Source of the DNA: a virus
Virus record (IMG/VR): IMGVR_UViG_3300032286_000835
Span: 1 to 33,271 of that record
Length of the DNA: 33,271 nucleotides
Direction: 5' to 3' (one strand)
Shown piece by piece: positions 24,401 to 31,019 of the stretch. The stretch's first letter is position 1; each line of letters starts with the position of its first letter. The position numbers and the translations under genes are program-made. Under the pieces are notes generated by a model that ran no database searches, was not told the DNA's origin, and saw only the letters and a list, made by a program, of their open reading frames with translations.

Positions 24401-27400
24401 TCCCATATGAGAACAAAGAACTTCTCCAGAAGGCAAACGATTTCGTAGACGCTAACGCCGGCGAGAATGATATCTTCCAGGCCAAGGTTGCCCTCGACAG
24501 AGCATCTGAAACTCAAGTCTCTAATCCAGAACGTATTATCACGTTGAGCGTAATCGGGAAGAGGTTGAAGGACGCTCTGTATGCTTTAGATCAAAAGATC
24601 AAAAAGGAAGGCAACACTCCCGAGCTCGGAGCCCTCCGTGACAAATACTCCAACGATCTTTACGATGTCCTTTCAGCTGCTCAAGATATCCTATCTTCTA
24701 GTGGACAAGACCTACAAGCTGGACGGGTCTTTGCTAACCTGTTCTCCCCCGAGCAAATGGAAAAAGCGTACACAAAACCAATTGAAGACGCTCAGAAAAA
24801 ATTACTCGGGGCGAATTCCGAGATCATAAAACTTAAAGCCCTCATCAAAGAGCTTAAGAATGAATTGGCAACTAAAGCTGTGGATAAAGGTCTAGGTGTT
24901 ATTGCAACACCAGAACCCGAAAAGAAGTTCTACGATCTTCTCAGTCTGTTTGGGGTCATGGAACCGGGAGAACAAGAGAGTTTCGATCAGTATCTTACTA
25001 GGCTTGGAGTCGACTATGCCGCCCTCATGGCAGCGCTAGAGAGAACGATTACTGCTTCGGTTGACCCAGTATCCAACGCGAACCCGATACCACAGAATTT
25101 CCGTAACCTGAACGCAAGAGAAGCTATCAAACAACTCGTTACTCTGGATAAGAACTTCTTCTCGAAGCTCGTTAATCTTCGACTGAAGACTGGGGCTACT
25201 GCCACAGAAGCAGAGGTGGCAACAGCTCAAGCAAAGAAGAGCAATACCCCAGCTGATAAAGAAAAACGAAAGGCGGACGCTAAGACTGCATCCGACTTCT
25301 TGGGTACACCTGAATCTGAGAAGCCGGCGTCAGAAGAAGCTATCGACAAAGATCCTCTCCCTGTTGTGGTTCGTCTTACTAAGTACGCTTCCGATGCGGT
25401 TACTGGAAGAGTTATGAGATCCTTGGGGTTAGACAAGAAGACAACTCCGAAGGGTCTGTTCGACGAGATGGAGAAGCAGGTTCGTAAGTTTGTGAACCTG
25501 CAATTCAAACAAGAGCTTGACCCCCAAAGGACGGCAGCGGAAGATACCCGAACGACTGAACAGAAACTCTTGGACTTGGTCGAGAGGATCGGGATGGCGG
25601 AACAAATCTTTAATCAGACCAAAGCAAATCTCCAGGCTAGGCTTGATGGGGGGAAGGTACCAGAGGCCGACAGGGCAACACTTCAAGCGGCAGTCAACAG
25701 AACCTTTGACGCTAATAAAATTGTAGAGAGTGCTAAAGAAATAAAACAACTTGCAGACTTCAAAGCAGAAGCACGTAAACATTTGAGTCAGCGCGGGGCT
25801 TCTGTTGCTTCATTGTATAGGCTTATTAAAGAAAGACTACCGCAGTTCAATGACGCACAAGCCAAAGCATTATCTGATCTCATTACTGCTAACTACAATA
25901 GACTCGTACAAGAGTCGGCATCGAAACAATTGAATAACATCTTGAAAAGATCGGTTACTAAAGAGTCGAAGACCCCTAAGAAAGAAGTAGATCAGTTGAT
26001 TGAATTGATGAACCTCGGGGCTTTCGACGAAGCAAAATTTTACAATGCTATAGCGGATCGTTTCGGGCTACCTTCATGGGACCCAGAAGTGATAAAAGAA
26101 ATCAGGAGCAGAGCGGAAGCGATCGACAGATTGCCACAAGGATCAGATCAAAGGACTGTTGCTGCCCTCCAGTTACAGAGTTTCATGGCACAGAAACTAA
26201 AGGATCAAGCCAAAGGATACGCAAAAGCTGGGTATATTTTGGACGTGATGGGTTCTTTATGGAAGGCCGGAGTGTTGTCCGGATTCGGAACACAGTCGGT
26301 CAACTTGTTGTCTACCGCTGGGAATGTAGGCTTAGAACTTTTAACATCTGCTATTGGGTACTCAGCAAGTTTGGCTGCGGACAATAAGATCGGGGTTAAT
26401 CCTGGGAAATTTATATATGATGTTATAAGTACGTACATAGACAACTTGGGTCGTGTTGCTCCTCAAGAAGCTATGGATGCTTTCGCCACAGGTTTCGGGA
26501 GACTTCGCTCGGAGAACCAAAAACAGATAACTCCTTTGGAGGCTTTCTCCATTGACTCTAAACTACCCAAGGGTGCGAAAGCTACTGCTAAATGGTCATT
26601 GAATAACTATCTTTCGCTAGCAAAATTAGTAGGTAGAGCAATGGCTGCGGCTGATACCTTCAACGCGAACATCGCGAATGAAGCAAAGTTGCGGATGCAG
26701 ATGAGGTATCTTTTGTTGGCTGACAAGGGAATGACTTCGCAACAGGCCGACGAGATGATGAAGAATCTTTTCTCAGCCAATAGCGACATGATGAATGGCA
26801 TAAGAGAACAGGTAGATAGGGAGACAGAAGCTGGCCAGTTTGGAACTCTTGACGGGCTAGACCCCAAGTCTATTGCTTACCGAGTTCAGAATAGAAAGAT
26901 CGAAGCCGGTAAACGTAGGCGTATAGGCCAGTTGAGAGAGCAAGCGATCGCTACAGAAGTTGCTGGGGAGAACGCGGACGAAACAATAAAGGGAGTTAAA
27001 AATTTTACAGAGGTTGCAACGTTTAATAACAATCCAACTGGAGCACTCGGTTTGATTGGCGACACCATCGCGAGAATAGGCAACAAGTTTAAACTAGCTC
27101 AACCGTTTACCTCTTTTACCAGAACTGTTGCTAACGTAGTGAACGCAAGCCTTAACTACACACCATATGGCTACGCTCGTATGGCTGGTTTCTCTCTTGG
27201 GAATCTAGCTGGAAATATAGGAAACAAGTACGAGTTTAAGGGGCCGAAGGAAGTAGATTTCTATAAACTTCAAACTCAAGCGACAATGGGAACGTTAACT
27301 CTTTTAGCTCTGGCTTCTCTATTCTGGAAAGACATGAAAGAACCATGGGACAAAGCAGACTTTGCAGTAACTGGTCTTGGACCATCGGATAAGAATAAGA

Positions 27401-28287
27401 GAGATCAATTGAGGGCATCTGGATGGGCTGAGAATTCCGTGAAGGTAACAACTCCCCTAGGATCATTTCAATTCAGGCATTCTGATATTCCTGGATTGAG
27501 CCTTGTGCTTGGTGGTCTCGGTATGTTGTCTGACTCCATCCGTTATGGTTCTCTAAGCGACGCTGACGCAACCACATTGGCTGCTTATACCGCGGCTTCA
27601 CTCGGGAGCGTGGTGTTTGAAAAGAACCTTTTGTCTGGAGCAAAGAGCTTGTTCGATATCTTAAAACTTAAGGAAGATCCAGTTGCAGCATTACAAAGGG
27701 GAGCCGGCCAGTACGTTGGTGGTATTACGAATCCGGGATTATTCCGATGGCTAGCTCAGACAGTTGGGGTTAACGAGCGGGGTATGGTAGAGCAGATTGA
27801 TTACCGCAAACTGAATAGCACGGTTCCTGGATTCTTACTGGGGTTAACTCCCGTGGCCATCAAGGCTGGGTCGCCTAGGCTTAATCGTCTTGGCGAAGCT
27901 GTCGAAGAATATCCTTGGGCGGCTTCAACGAAGCGGATTGGTTTCTTCCCCGAAGTTAAACCACATCCAGTACTCTCGCCTCTTGTTGGTGCCGATCTCT
28001 TTGTGCCGGGGATAAGCCGTCTTACAAAAATCAATGTCTACCGGAAGGGGAGACCAGAACAAGTGCGGGTCGACGTAACCGAAGATACTTACTACGATTA
28101 CGCCAAGTACAACGGACAGTACCTTAAGCGAGTTCTCACCCCAGCTAGAGCCAAGAGCCTAGCCACTCGGGCTAGGGTTGACAGAGAGGGTGCACAAGAT
28201 GAGTTACAAGATCTCGCACAACAGGCTAAGAAGTATGCCGTGGATAGGATCGAAGCCCAGATTAGAACGAAGGGCCTAGGCCAATAA
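18442..28287 (+). CDS. Giant polyvalent internal virion (ejection) protein with a sigma-70-like segment
   Basis: 3281 residues from ATG 18442 (a TTG at 18436 would add two). Order seen: acidic Gln-rich start; Ala/Gly-rich hydrophobic region about 203-260; Pro/Ala linkers (about 515-600, 705-835) around a module starting RNLAGAKPRYAFGAKQFALN (about 606-690) that I associate with polyvalent phage proteins; a segment with EELLHVQH (976-983); a sigma-70 region 2-like stretch (about 1195-1264) and a region 4-like helix-turn-helix (about 1403-1456); a module with RMLFLEEVQ (1653-1661) and TDRGLDLIGWTPGEMQVRRY; helical regions; and a long C-terminal region with several hydrophobic segments (from about 2614), resembling LPD38-type domains. 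Four SASxDP motifs separate segments. By position it is the T7 gp16 analogue, probably ejected into the cell. It has no ribosome site; a GATACTTAA phrase lies upstream. Confidence 0.8.
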   Translation: MAELTEDDFLAALEEQQALAEGVGPEEVPEQLVPQQAQAPVQEQQETPAFTQWETYRNDPRFADLSPAQKQNLFDDWQNYATQYLAQNGELATEEDVKYTEGVFTDIAKIDNLRKPIFNAPNYVEQLAQQAQSGFGAMEAGTAGYASALGMTDTTTASDVISQKYREQRDRYVNPELKKFTEDQLGFFGSAGRILTNPFDIALPLFTQSMASSAPAIALGAGAGAAGTLVGGPAVGLGAGLATGAAASGVVDGVITFNQMVIEEVGKRGLDPANAKDVQAVLDDPKFVSDAVAYSAARGVVISAAELATFGAGKYIAGAAKLAKAAPLKKVGVGAAITGVETIGEGVGETGAQIAAPLATGKPVELQPGEIAAEMFVQAPGSIAVAGLQTARALVDANAPSSASEVTREAIQAANEGKFEQVLGVQPSVATPTDAQKYYDGLSIAEKARVLGMAPNAVLTQEQGTYSSLSEEEKAKVQVDFGPQAGVQQGLTVEEAEARAREAFQPTEPAPVVAQEPAPVAETPAPAEEVPVTAVVQAPSPTPLEIVEAKPIAEQESAPLQQVAPATAQVVAQEEIQAPALAVETPASVPVAEAPAQTPAPSKLPRNLAGAKPRYAFGAKQFALNFANDIDRALYIVAQATKSAKDADYLDFVVKATGMNEAQARAEGRKIRATIKEQARTSDADTLNVPSSGFTAPQAQAPVATPQVTTPAPVTPTPTPAPVTPAVQKLPPTKKQVTALTKLGYLPADIEGLDRTQAKDIVTKQTPKTPTVEAPKETAPEIATGATAPEAPAVPPAPVSEPAAPKAEERPAGEVGAPVAPPAGEPTAPQTEQERLTEAEQKLQAKVGEVIAEADQLGVDEESVRAWLGPTPSEEKVLRTRAVLRLLNLGLADVYNNIRKVAAKTRGRQGEITQEGGPKIKRVVFTTREEGAGLLSNPEDMNALDVIYVNPDRLLSRLRADVTTDAADFFVKVLEEELLHVQHGRAAFDLFAGTVPEDQITPENFKNFFRRQSEEIENSLTLGQIQEVVGKYAGIDTAGKTKEQLIQEFAQASGRRGRLAEEYLRTLIQRRMLGDITEDKVRGLTPNPVLRSLGMIKNWLGKFVGETIPKKYANQTPVERYYNAVSDLIYGNTFAKIREARDEKGTAIPGKETLSASTDPMAVRRRFEQTTYQKELAKKIDEDFGLGKPKDAQKGEIWAKTVGLLIGKFPTFKPDEVQSIVGAEIPDAVKFFDPNRGVLFTTYLYQRGWRSLLDARKKQRRTRIYESGRMNVPGSVEKARFQPLSEQIQKAEKPKTVTAEAKAEETASELESQENAAEEAANNIVARDADAVVQKYAEVAGRQAEEDQSFEEMMGPKTVSSELTAPGFSPSQAAARNDLSKVFDELFASFPQEVLPNGETASREQDVFDFLFRANEMENPPTRKGIMEKYNLGHSRQYDRIVESVREKVANTLAENNIFSAGQLSASIDPIFYSKINRTVEESKQGRASGAQWKAMIKNSKLGVSLGEMGLVGVDALEDDKVYTKDEILSYLNANSIEAGEVGFIGDNTAFPDYQIDNFGEDYTEFFVTQKDKKNPEKDLLIETYQKEARAAEERGESQQVLDKLILDLNDTLYKKGLLSIPDWRDGHPAYSRVKNPIVRVRSSVRTLPDGRRMLFLEEVQPPNEENQGLMPPLLMKNWRQIGMKWAIREATDRGLDLIGWTPGEMQVRRYSLAQKLKAIDITPSKSNPDLRFAAFLDKDGTTIEGFPFKPDGTIQGSTYVGKNLGEVVGKALADKILNTPEGRLEGNDLEIGGVGLKKLYDEDLRNVVNGLPVVKKSGVRVGQSTLKIDKSLVNEFLRTPEYKELLNQQRIEVKAVEKKRNDNLKYLDQYFKETPVNERTQAYMDGWNEEYDRTVTEFRREMDELDAGFREASNELFATFSQGKKDEGIDLAVPSLELTPEIKASVVKGQPLISASVDPMATQALRRSLKTVPEAVANLLRARTYFPYENKELLQKANDFVDANAGENDIFQAKVALDRASETQVSNPERIITLSVIGKRLKDALYALDQKIKKEGNTPELGALRDKYSNDLYDVLSAAQDILSSSGQDLQAGRVFANLFSPEQMEKAYTKPIEDAQKKLLGANSEIIKLKALIKELKNELATKAVDKGLGVIATPEPEKKFYDLLSLFGVMEPGEQESFDQYLTRLGVDYAALMAALERTITASVDPVSNANPIPQNFRNLNAREAIKQLVTLDKNFFSKLVNLRLKTGATATEAEVATAQAKKSNTPADKEKRKADAKTASDFLGTPESEKPASEEAIDKDPLPVVVRLTKYASDAVTGRVMRSLGLDKKTTPKGLFDEMEKQVRKFVNLQFKQELDPQRTAAEDTRTTEQKLLDLVERIGMAEQIFNQTKANLQARLDGGKVPEADRATLQAAVNRTFDANKIVESAKEIKQLADFKAEARKHLSQRGASVASLYRLIKERLPQFNDAQAKALSDLITANYNRLVQESASKQLNNILKRSVTKESKTPKKEVDQLIELMNLGAFDEAKFYNAIADRFGLPSWDPEVIKEIRSRAEAIDRLPQGSDQRTVAALQLQSFMAQKLKDQAKGYAKAGYILDVMGSLWKAGVLSGFGTQSVNLLSTAGNVGLELLTSAIGYSASLAADNKIGVNPGKFIYDVISTYIDNLGRVAPQEAMDAFATGFGRLRSENQKQITPLEAFSIDSKLPKGAKATAKWSLNNYLSLAKLVGRAMAAADTFNANIANEAKLRMQMRYLLLADKGMTSQQADEMMKNLFSANSDMMNGIREQVDRETEAGQFGTLDGLDPKSIAYRVQNRKIEAGKRRRIGQLREQAIATEVAGENADETIKGVKNFTEVATFNNNPTGALGLIGDTIARIGNKFKLAQPFTSFTRTVANVVNASLNYTPYGYARMAGFSLGNLAGNIGNKYEFKGPKEVDFYKLQTQATMGTLTLLALASLFWKDMKEPWDKADFAVTGLGPSDKNKRDQLRASGWAENSVKVTTPLGSFQFRHSDIPGLSLVLGGLGMLSDSIRYGSLSDADATTLAAYTAASLGSVVFEKNLLSGAKSLFDILKLKEDPVAALQRGAGQYVGGITNPGLFRWLAQTVGVNERGMVEQIDYRKLNSTVPGFLLGLTPVAIKAGSPRLNRLGEAVEEYPWAASTKRIGFFPEVKPHPVLSPLVGADLFVPGISRLTKINVYRKGRPEQVRVDVTEDTYYDYAKYNGQYLKRVLTPARAKSLATRARVDREGAQDELQDLAQQAKKYAVDRIEAQIRTKGLGQ
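21901..25071 (+). repeat. Four dispersed SASxDP motifs within the giant protein
   Basis: LSASTDPM (21901-21924, residues 1154-1161), LSASIDPI (22831-22854, 1464-1471), ISASVDPM (24301-24324, 1954-1961) and TASVDPV (25051-25071, 2204-2210). All lie at changes in sequence character, so they look like boundary tags. The third is preceded by LTPEIKASVVKGQPL, a phrase typical of inter-module linkers in polyvalent proteins. Confidence 0.75.
22024..22811 (+). other. Sigma-70-like region 2 and region 4 segments inside the giant gene
   Basis: Region 2-like: KFFDPNRGVLFTTYLYQRG (residues 1230-1248), then a basic stretch ending KKQRRTRI. This follows the bacterial pattern KFDPxRGxxFxTYxxxxIRxxIxxxxxxQxRTxRI, the core of regions 2.2-2.4 that bind polymerase and the -10 element. 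Region 4-like: residues 1421-1442 (PTRKGIMEKYNLGHSRQYDR) follow the region 4.2 helix-turn-helix pattern TxxxIxxxxxLGxSRxxxxxI. An acidic, charged linker of about 140 residues separates them. The order 2-then-4 is that of real sigma factors. The activity is inferred. Confidence 0.6.
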
Positions 28288-28492
28288 ACTGATAGATCTT
28301 AGCTGGAACATAAGAGAATAAGAACCCAAAGACGAAGATGAAACCAAAGTACCCACAGGCCCAGATGAAGAAAGCCACATATGTCCAAGGGCATAGCAGT
28401 CCGGCGAGGATTGCTTTCGGGACTTTGGTGAATAGGTTAACGACCACTTGGTCTAGCGGGGTTACGTCGGGGCTTGGTTTGTATCTTCTCAT
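28262..28492 (-). CDS. Small membrane protein on the minus strand
   Basis: 76 residues, beginning MRRYKPSPDVTPLDQVVVNL. Residues about 27-47 (ILAGLLCPWTYVAFFIWACG) and 47-65 (YFGFIFVFGFLFSYVPAKI) are strongly hydrophobic, suggesting two membrane helices, with a basic N-terminus. On the minus strand AAAGG lies about 10 bases before the ATG. Its 3' end overlaps the end of the giant gene by 26 bases in a convergent arrangement. Plus-strand frames here code poorly. It could be expressed early, apart from the late genes, for example in superinfection control; that is inference. Confidence 0.6.
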   Translation of the reverse strand: MRRYKPSPDVTPLDQVVVNLFTKVPKAILAGLLCPWTYVAFFIWACGYFGFIFVFGFLFSYVPAKIYQFIGLGPSF

Positions 28493-28521
28493 GGTTAACG
28501 TACCTTTCTTGTTAGGGGTTT

Positions 28522-28545
28522 GGGTCTGGACTGTCCAGCCCTTTT
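28522..28545 (+). terminator. Possible terminator after the giant gene
   Basis: GGGTCTGGA (28522-28530) pairs with TCCAGCCC (28534-28541) with one bulged T and a 3-nt loop, followed by four T (28542-28545). It would end transcription from the giant gene before the small-protein operon at 28563. The short T run makes it moderate. Confidence 0.45.
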
Positions 28546-28562
28546 GTAGGAGATAAGAGAGT

Positions 28563-28709
28563 ATGCCTTTAGGTAGAAAAACTAAACCGAAAGACGCTTG
28601 CTATAGCAAGGTCAAAGCTCGGTACAAGGTCTGGCCGTCGGCTTATGCTAGCGGGGCTTTGGTTCAATGCCGTAAGGTCGGGGCGAAGAACTGGGGTAAA
28701 TCCAAATGA
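28563..28709 (+). CDS. Small basic protein with YKVWPSAYASGALVQCRK motif
   Basis: 48 residues; AGGAGA lies 9 bases before the ATG. KDACYSKVKARYKVWPSAYA then SGALVQCRKVGAKNWG is a pattern I recognise from very small proteins encoded by many aquatic phages near their structural genes. It has two Cys and is Lys/Arg-rich. Its biochemical function is not established; nucleic-acid binding or a virion role is plausible. It opens a plus-strand run of small proteins, and its stop overlaps the next start (ATGA). Confidence 0.8.
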   Translation: MPLGRKTKPKDACYSKVKARYKVWPSAYASGALVQCRKVGAKNWGKSK

Positions 28710-28858
28710 AATGGTGGTGGTCGATCCTTATCCCAGCGATTGCTTTAGGTATGAGCGGATGTTGGGAGTTTGAGGAAGATGGTTGGTCAGATTGGAATTC
28801 GAATGAGCCGACGCTACAACACGCACAGGATGCGATGAAGGACAAGCATGAGCTTTGA
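28706..28858 (+). CDS. Small lipoprotein
   Basis: 50 residues, overlapping the previous gene by ATGA. MKWWWSILIPAIALGMSGCW is a short signal with a lipobox-like GMSGC, so Cys19 would be lipidated. The mature part is about 31 acidic residues (EFEEDGWSDWNSNEPTLQHA and onward) with no membrane helix. It could be a spanin partner (Rz1-like) or a surface lipoprotein active in superinfection exclusion. A lysis role would be separate from the u-spanin at 5792. Confidence 0.65.
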   Translation: MKWWWSILIPAIALGMSGCWEFEEDGWSDWNSNEPTLQHAQDAMKDKHEL

Positions 28859-29075
28859 ACTCGAGAAAAAGTATGGCCTTCGCGGATGGTTTAAGCGGAA
28901 CAACGGCAAGGGATGGATCAACTGCAAGACCGGAGGACCTTGTGGTCGTTCGGATTCTAGTAAGGGAAGCTATCCCGCATGCCGTCCCACAAAGTCTATG
29001 TGTACGGTGGCTTCTAAAAAGAAAACGGGGCCAGAGAGAATTAGTTGGAAAGGTTTAGGGAGAGGAAAAAAATAA
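28848..29075 (+). CDS. Small Cys-containing basic protein with GWINCKTGGPCGR motif
   Basis: 75 residues. The pattern KRNNGKGWINCKTGGPCGRS, then SYPACRPTKSMC, gives four Cys in two pairs (C-x5-C and C-x6-C) spaced for metal binding or disulfides. I recognise this motif from small proteins in many phages and large DNA viruses; their role is unknown. The tail is Lys/Arg-rich (SKKKTGPERISWKGLGRGKK). It overlaps the lipoprotein gene by 11 bases, and the lysozyme gene starts one base after its stop. Confidence 0.8.
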   Translation: MSFELEKKYGLRGWFKRNNGKGWINCKTGGPCGRSDSSKGSYPACRPTKSMCTVASKKKTGPERISWKGLGRGKK

Positions 29076-29076
29076 T

Positions 29077-29895
29077 ATGGCTGATACATTCACAGACGCA
29101 ATCGATGCACGATCAGAGGGACGTCCGGTGTTTTCGCAGGAAGGTCTTGATATTCTCAGGACGTTTGAAGGATTTCGGCCAGACGCTTATTATGACTTGG
29201 ATAACAAGAAGAAAAAAGGAAAGCTCACCGTGGGTTATGGATTCACGGACAACGATATCCCAGACTTGCGTCCGGGTTATACGATTGACAAAGCGAGGGC
29301 GGAACAAATGTTGCCAGACCTTGTCAACAGGAAGTACGGTCCTACTGTTCTCGATAGCGTAAAAGTTCCATTGAATGACCAGCAGTACAGCGCACTTACG
29401 AGTCTCGTCTACAATATCGGACCGACAAACTTTAGTAAGAGTACGTTGCTTAAGAAGCTTAACTCCGGTGACTTTGAAGGAGCGGCTGAACAATTTAAAG
29501 TATGGAACAAGGCGGGTGGGAAGACCCTAGAGGGCTTGACCAAAAGGCGTGGAGCAGAAGAAGCTCTATTCAAGGGGGACATACAAAGTCTTGGGTCGAT
29601 ACTGGAAGAGCAGAGATTCGGAGCACCGAAGCTCGGTAAGGATTTATCCGAAGCTGCTACCCCCATGCCAGACTTTCCAGAGATGACACCAGAAGAACGG
29701 GGAGTTGCTGCGGCAGAGGGGATTGCTAAAAGTGTTGAAGAAGTTACCTCACCGGAAAAAGTTGCGGATACTAAAGGACAAAAGCAAGAGGAAGAAACAA
29801 TACCATTCGCAAGTACAGTAAGCTTTAGTGGTAATCTCCCGAGTCTCCCATCGGGTCTCCCCAGAAACTCGGGGCTTGGGCGGAGGACTAGCTGA
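29077..29895 (+). CDS. T4-type lysozyme (GH24 muramidase) with C-terminal extension
   Basis: 272 residues; GGGAGAGG upstream. The catalytic triad fits T4 lysozyme: Glu31 in FEGFRPDAYYD, Asp40 nine residues later, and Thr51 in LTVGYGF, with a Lys-rich insertion between the last two. The domain continues to about residue 165 (FSALTSLVYNIGP-type helix at 105-120 and GLTKRRGAEEALF). It cleaves the glycan strands of peptidoglycan. No signal peptide is visible. Residues 170-272 are acidic and Pro-rich, probably disordered, and unusual for a simple endolysin. Together with its place among small virion-type genes, this suggests a virion-associated lysozyme acting during entry, or a second endolysin beside the CHAP enzyme. 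Confidence 0.85.
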   Translation: MADTFTDAIDARSEGRPVFSQEGLDILRTFEGFRPDAYYDLDNKKKKGKLTVGYGFTDNDIPDLRPGYTIDKARAEQMLPDLVNRKYGPTVLDSVKVPLNDQQYSALTSLVYNIGPTNFSKSTLLKKLNSGDFEGAAEQFKVWNKAGGKTLEGLTKRRGAEEALFKGDIQSLGSILEEQRFGAPKLGKDLSEAATPMPDFPEMTPEERGVAAAEGIAKSVEEVTSPEKVADTKGQKQEEETIPFASTVSFSGNLPSLPSGLPRNSGLGRRTS

Positions 29896-30197
29896 TGCCA
29901 ATCGGAAGACCGAGCAAAGAGGATATGGCATGCAATAGGCCACGGCCTTCGTGGATTGCAGGCAAGAAGCGTGTGGTCAAGGCATGCCAAGATGGCAAGG
30001 AAAAGATCGTACACTTTGGGGCTAAAGGGTATGGCCATAACTATTCCCCAGCAGCTCGTAAGTCCTTTAGGGCTAGGCACAACTGCGCTAATCCAGGAAC
30101 CAAGTTAAGTGCTAGGTACTGGGCTTGTAAGAATCTTTGGGCTGGTCCGGGAGGATCAACCCAAGCGAGCCCATCAAACCGAAGAGGAAAATACTAG
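29895..30197 (+). CDS. Small basic protein with ARKSFRARHNC and ARYWACKNLW motifs
   Basis: 100 residues; TGATG overlap with the lysozyme gene. KRVVKACQDGKEKIVHFGAK and GYGHNYSPAARKSFRARHNC, then KLSARYWACKNLWAGPGGST, is a distinctive pattern I know from small phage proteins. The protein is strongly basic with four Cys, so nucleic-acid binding is plausible but not established. Its end (SNRRGKY) is also typical. It is co-transcribed with its neighbours. Confidence 0.8.
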   Translation: MPIGRPSKEDMACNRPRPSWIAGKKRVVKACQDGKEKIVHFGAKGYGHNYSPAARKSFRARHNCANPGTKLSARYWACKNLWAGPGGSTQASPSNRRGKY

Positions 30198-30234
30198 GTT
30201 GCCAAACCGAGGTTAAACCAGTAGATACAAATTT

Positions 30235-30447
30235 ATGTACGGAATGAAAGGAGATAAGAATCTAGCCCCAATGAAACAGATAAAGGGGTCTGGGTTGGGG
30301 AGGCGGGGATACGCGGAGAAGCTCCAGAAAGGACCGAAGGGCATGAGCGCACAACCGATACGACCCGAATCGCTAAAGATGAAAACAGGGAAAGCATCGA
30401 AGAAAATTTTGGTACCGAAACAAGAATTAAAAAGCATTGGATACTAA
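30235..30447 (+). CDS. Small basic protein, unknown
   Basis: 70 residues, Lys-rich, starting MYGMKGDKNLAPMKQIKGSG and ending VPKQELKSIGY. No known motif or membrane segment. The first ATG has no ribosome site, but a GATACAAAT phrase lies just ahead of it. An AAAGGAGAT at 30247 lies inside the frame, about 15 bases before an in-frame ATG at 30271, so the true start is uncertain. It belongs to the same run of small basic genes. Confidence 0.55.
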   Translation: MYGMKGDKNLAPMKQIKGSGLGRRGYAEKLQKGPKGMSAQPIRPESLKMKTGKASKKILVPKQELKSIGY

Positions 30448-30456
30448 GGAGAACAT

Positions 30457-30612
30457 ATGCCATTAGGACGTAACGTATCGAAGAACATCAGCGAACTATA
30501 CGCTGATAACAAGAAAAGTGGGAAAGCAAAGGGCGCAATGGGAAAGCCACGAAGCAAAGCCCAGATCATTGCGATCGCCCTATCAGCAGCCGGTAAGTCG
30601 AAGAAAAAATGA
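30457..30612 (+). CDS. DUF6496-type small basic protein
   Basis: 51 residues; AAGGAG lies 6 bases before the ATG. MPLGRNVSKNISELYADNKK then GKAKGAMGKPRSKAQIIAIA and LSAAGKSKKK is a highly characteristic small protein of aquatic phages (the DUF6496-like group). It is basic and helical, with a Lys-rich tail. No function is established. Its stop overlaps the next start (ATGA). Confidence 0.85.
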   Translation: MPLGRNVSKNISELYADNKKSGKAKGAMGKPRSKAQIIAIALSAAGKSKKK

Positions 30613-30983
30613 GCGAACAGTATTACTTGCGGGACACTACAGTGTGGCCACCCTCTGGTTTTGTTTACCAAGACGAGGATACAAAGCAGGTGATCAACGG
30701 TGGTAGTTTCAACGAATTAGTTACAGCCGTTATAAGTCATAGGAATAATAACGGTCTTCAAACTGACGCTAAGATTGTTGATCTTATTCATGCTTATATC
30801 TGCCGAGTGAATGACAACAGACAATGCGCCAAAGGAATACGAGGGCTTGGGGATCTTGTACATAATATCGCTCAACCGATTGCTTGGGCTATCGATAAAA
30901 CCTTGGGGACAAATGTCCAAGGATGTTGGTCTTGTGGCGGTCGTCGGGATGTGCTGAACAAGGTTGTTCCTTTCAATAAATAA
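30609..30983 (+). CDS. Conserved-looking phage protein with C-terminal CxxC
   Basis: 124 residues, coupled by ATGA. The N-terminal half is mixed (QYYLRDTTVWPPSGFVYQDE). A helical centre (AKIVDLIHAYICRVNDNRQC) precedes the C-terminal GCWSCGGRRDVLN, whose C-x2-C plus RRxxLN ending I associate with small phage proteins. Metal binding through these Cys is possible. An intergenic hairpin follows. The function is unknown. Confidence 0.7.
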   Translation: MSEQYYLRDTTVWPPSGFVYQDEDTKQVINGGSFNELVTAVISHRNNNGLQTDAKIVDLIHAYICRVNDNRQCAKGIRGLGDLVHNIAQPIAWAIDKTLGTNVQGCWSCGGRRDVLNKVVPFNK

Positions 30984-30989
30984 TTTCTT

Positions 30990-31008
30990 GGTTGGCTACT
31001 AGCCAACC
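30990..31008 (+). terminator. Intergenic hairpin, possible terminator
   Basis: GGTTGGCT (30990-30997) and AGCCAACC (31001-31008) form a perfect 8-bp stem with a 3-nt loop. Only a weak T run (ATCATTT) follows. It may end the small-protein operon or mark a processing site. Confidence 0.4.
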
Positions 31009-31019
31009 ATCATTTGTGT

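Noticed and set aside
18442-28287. Giant protein as a virion RNA polymerase
   Set aside because: No polymerase catalytic motif (such as DxDGD, or a T7-type or N4-type active site) is visible. Only sigma-like parts are present.
28338-28556. 72-codon plus-strand frame after the giant gene
   Set aside because: The opposite strand codes a coherent two-helix membrane protein with a ribosome site. This frame has neither.
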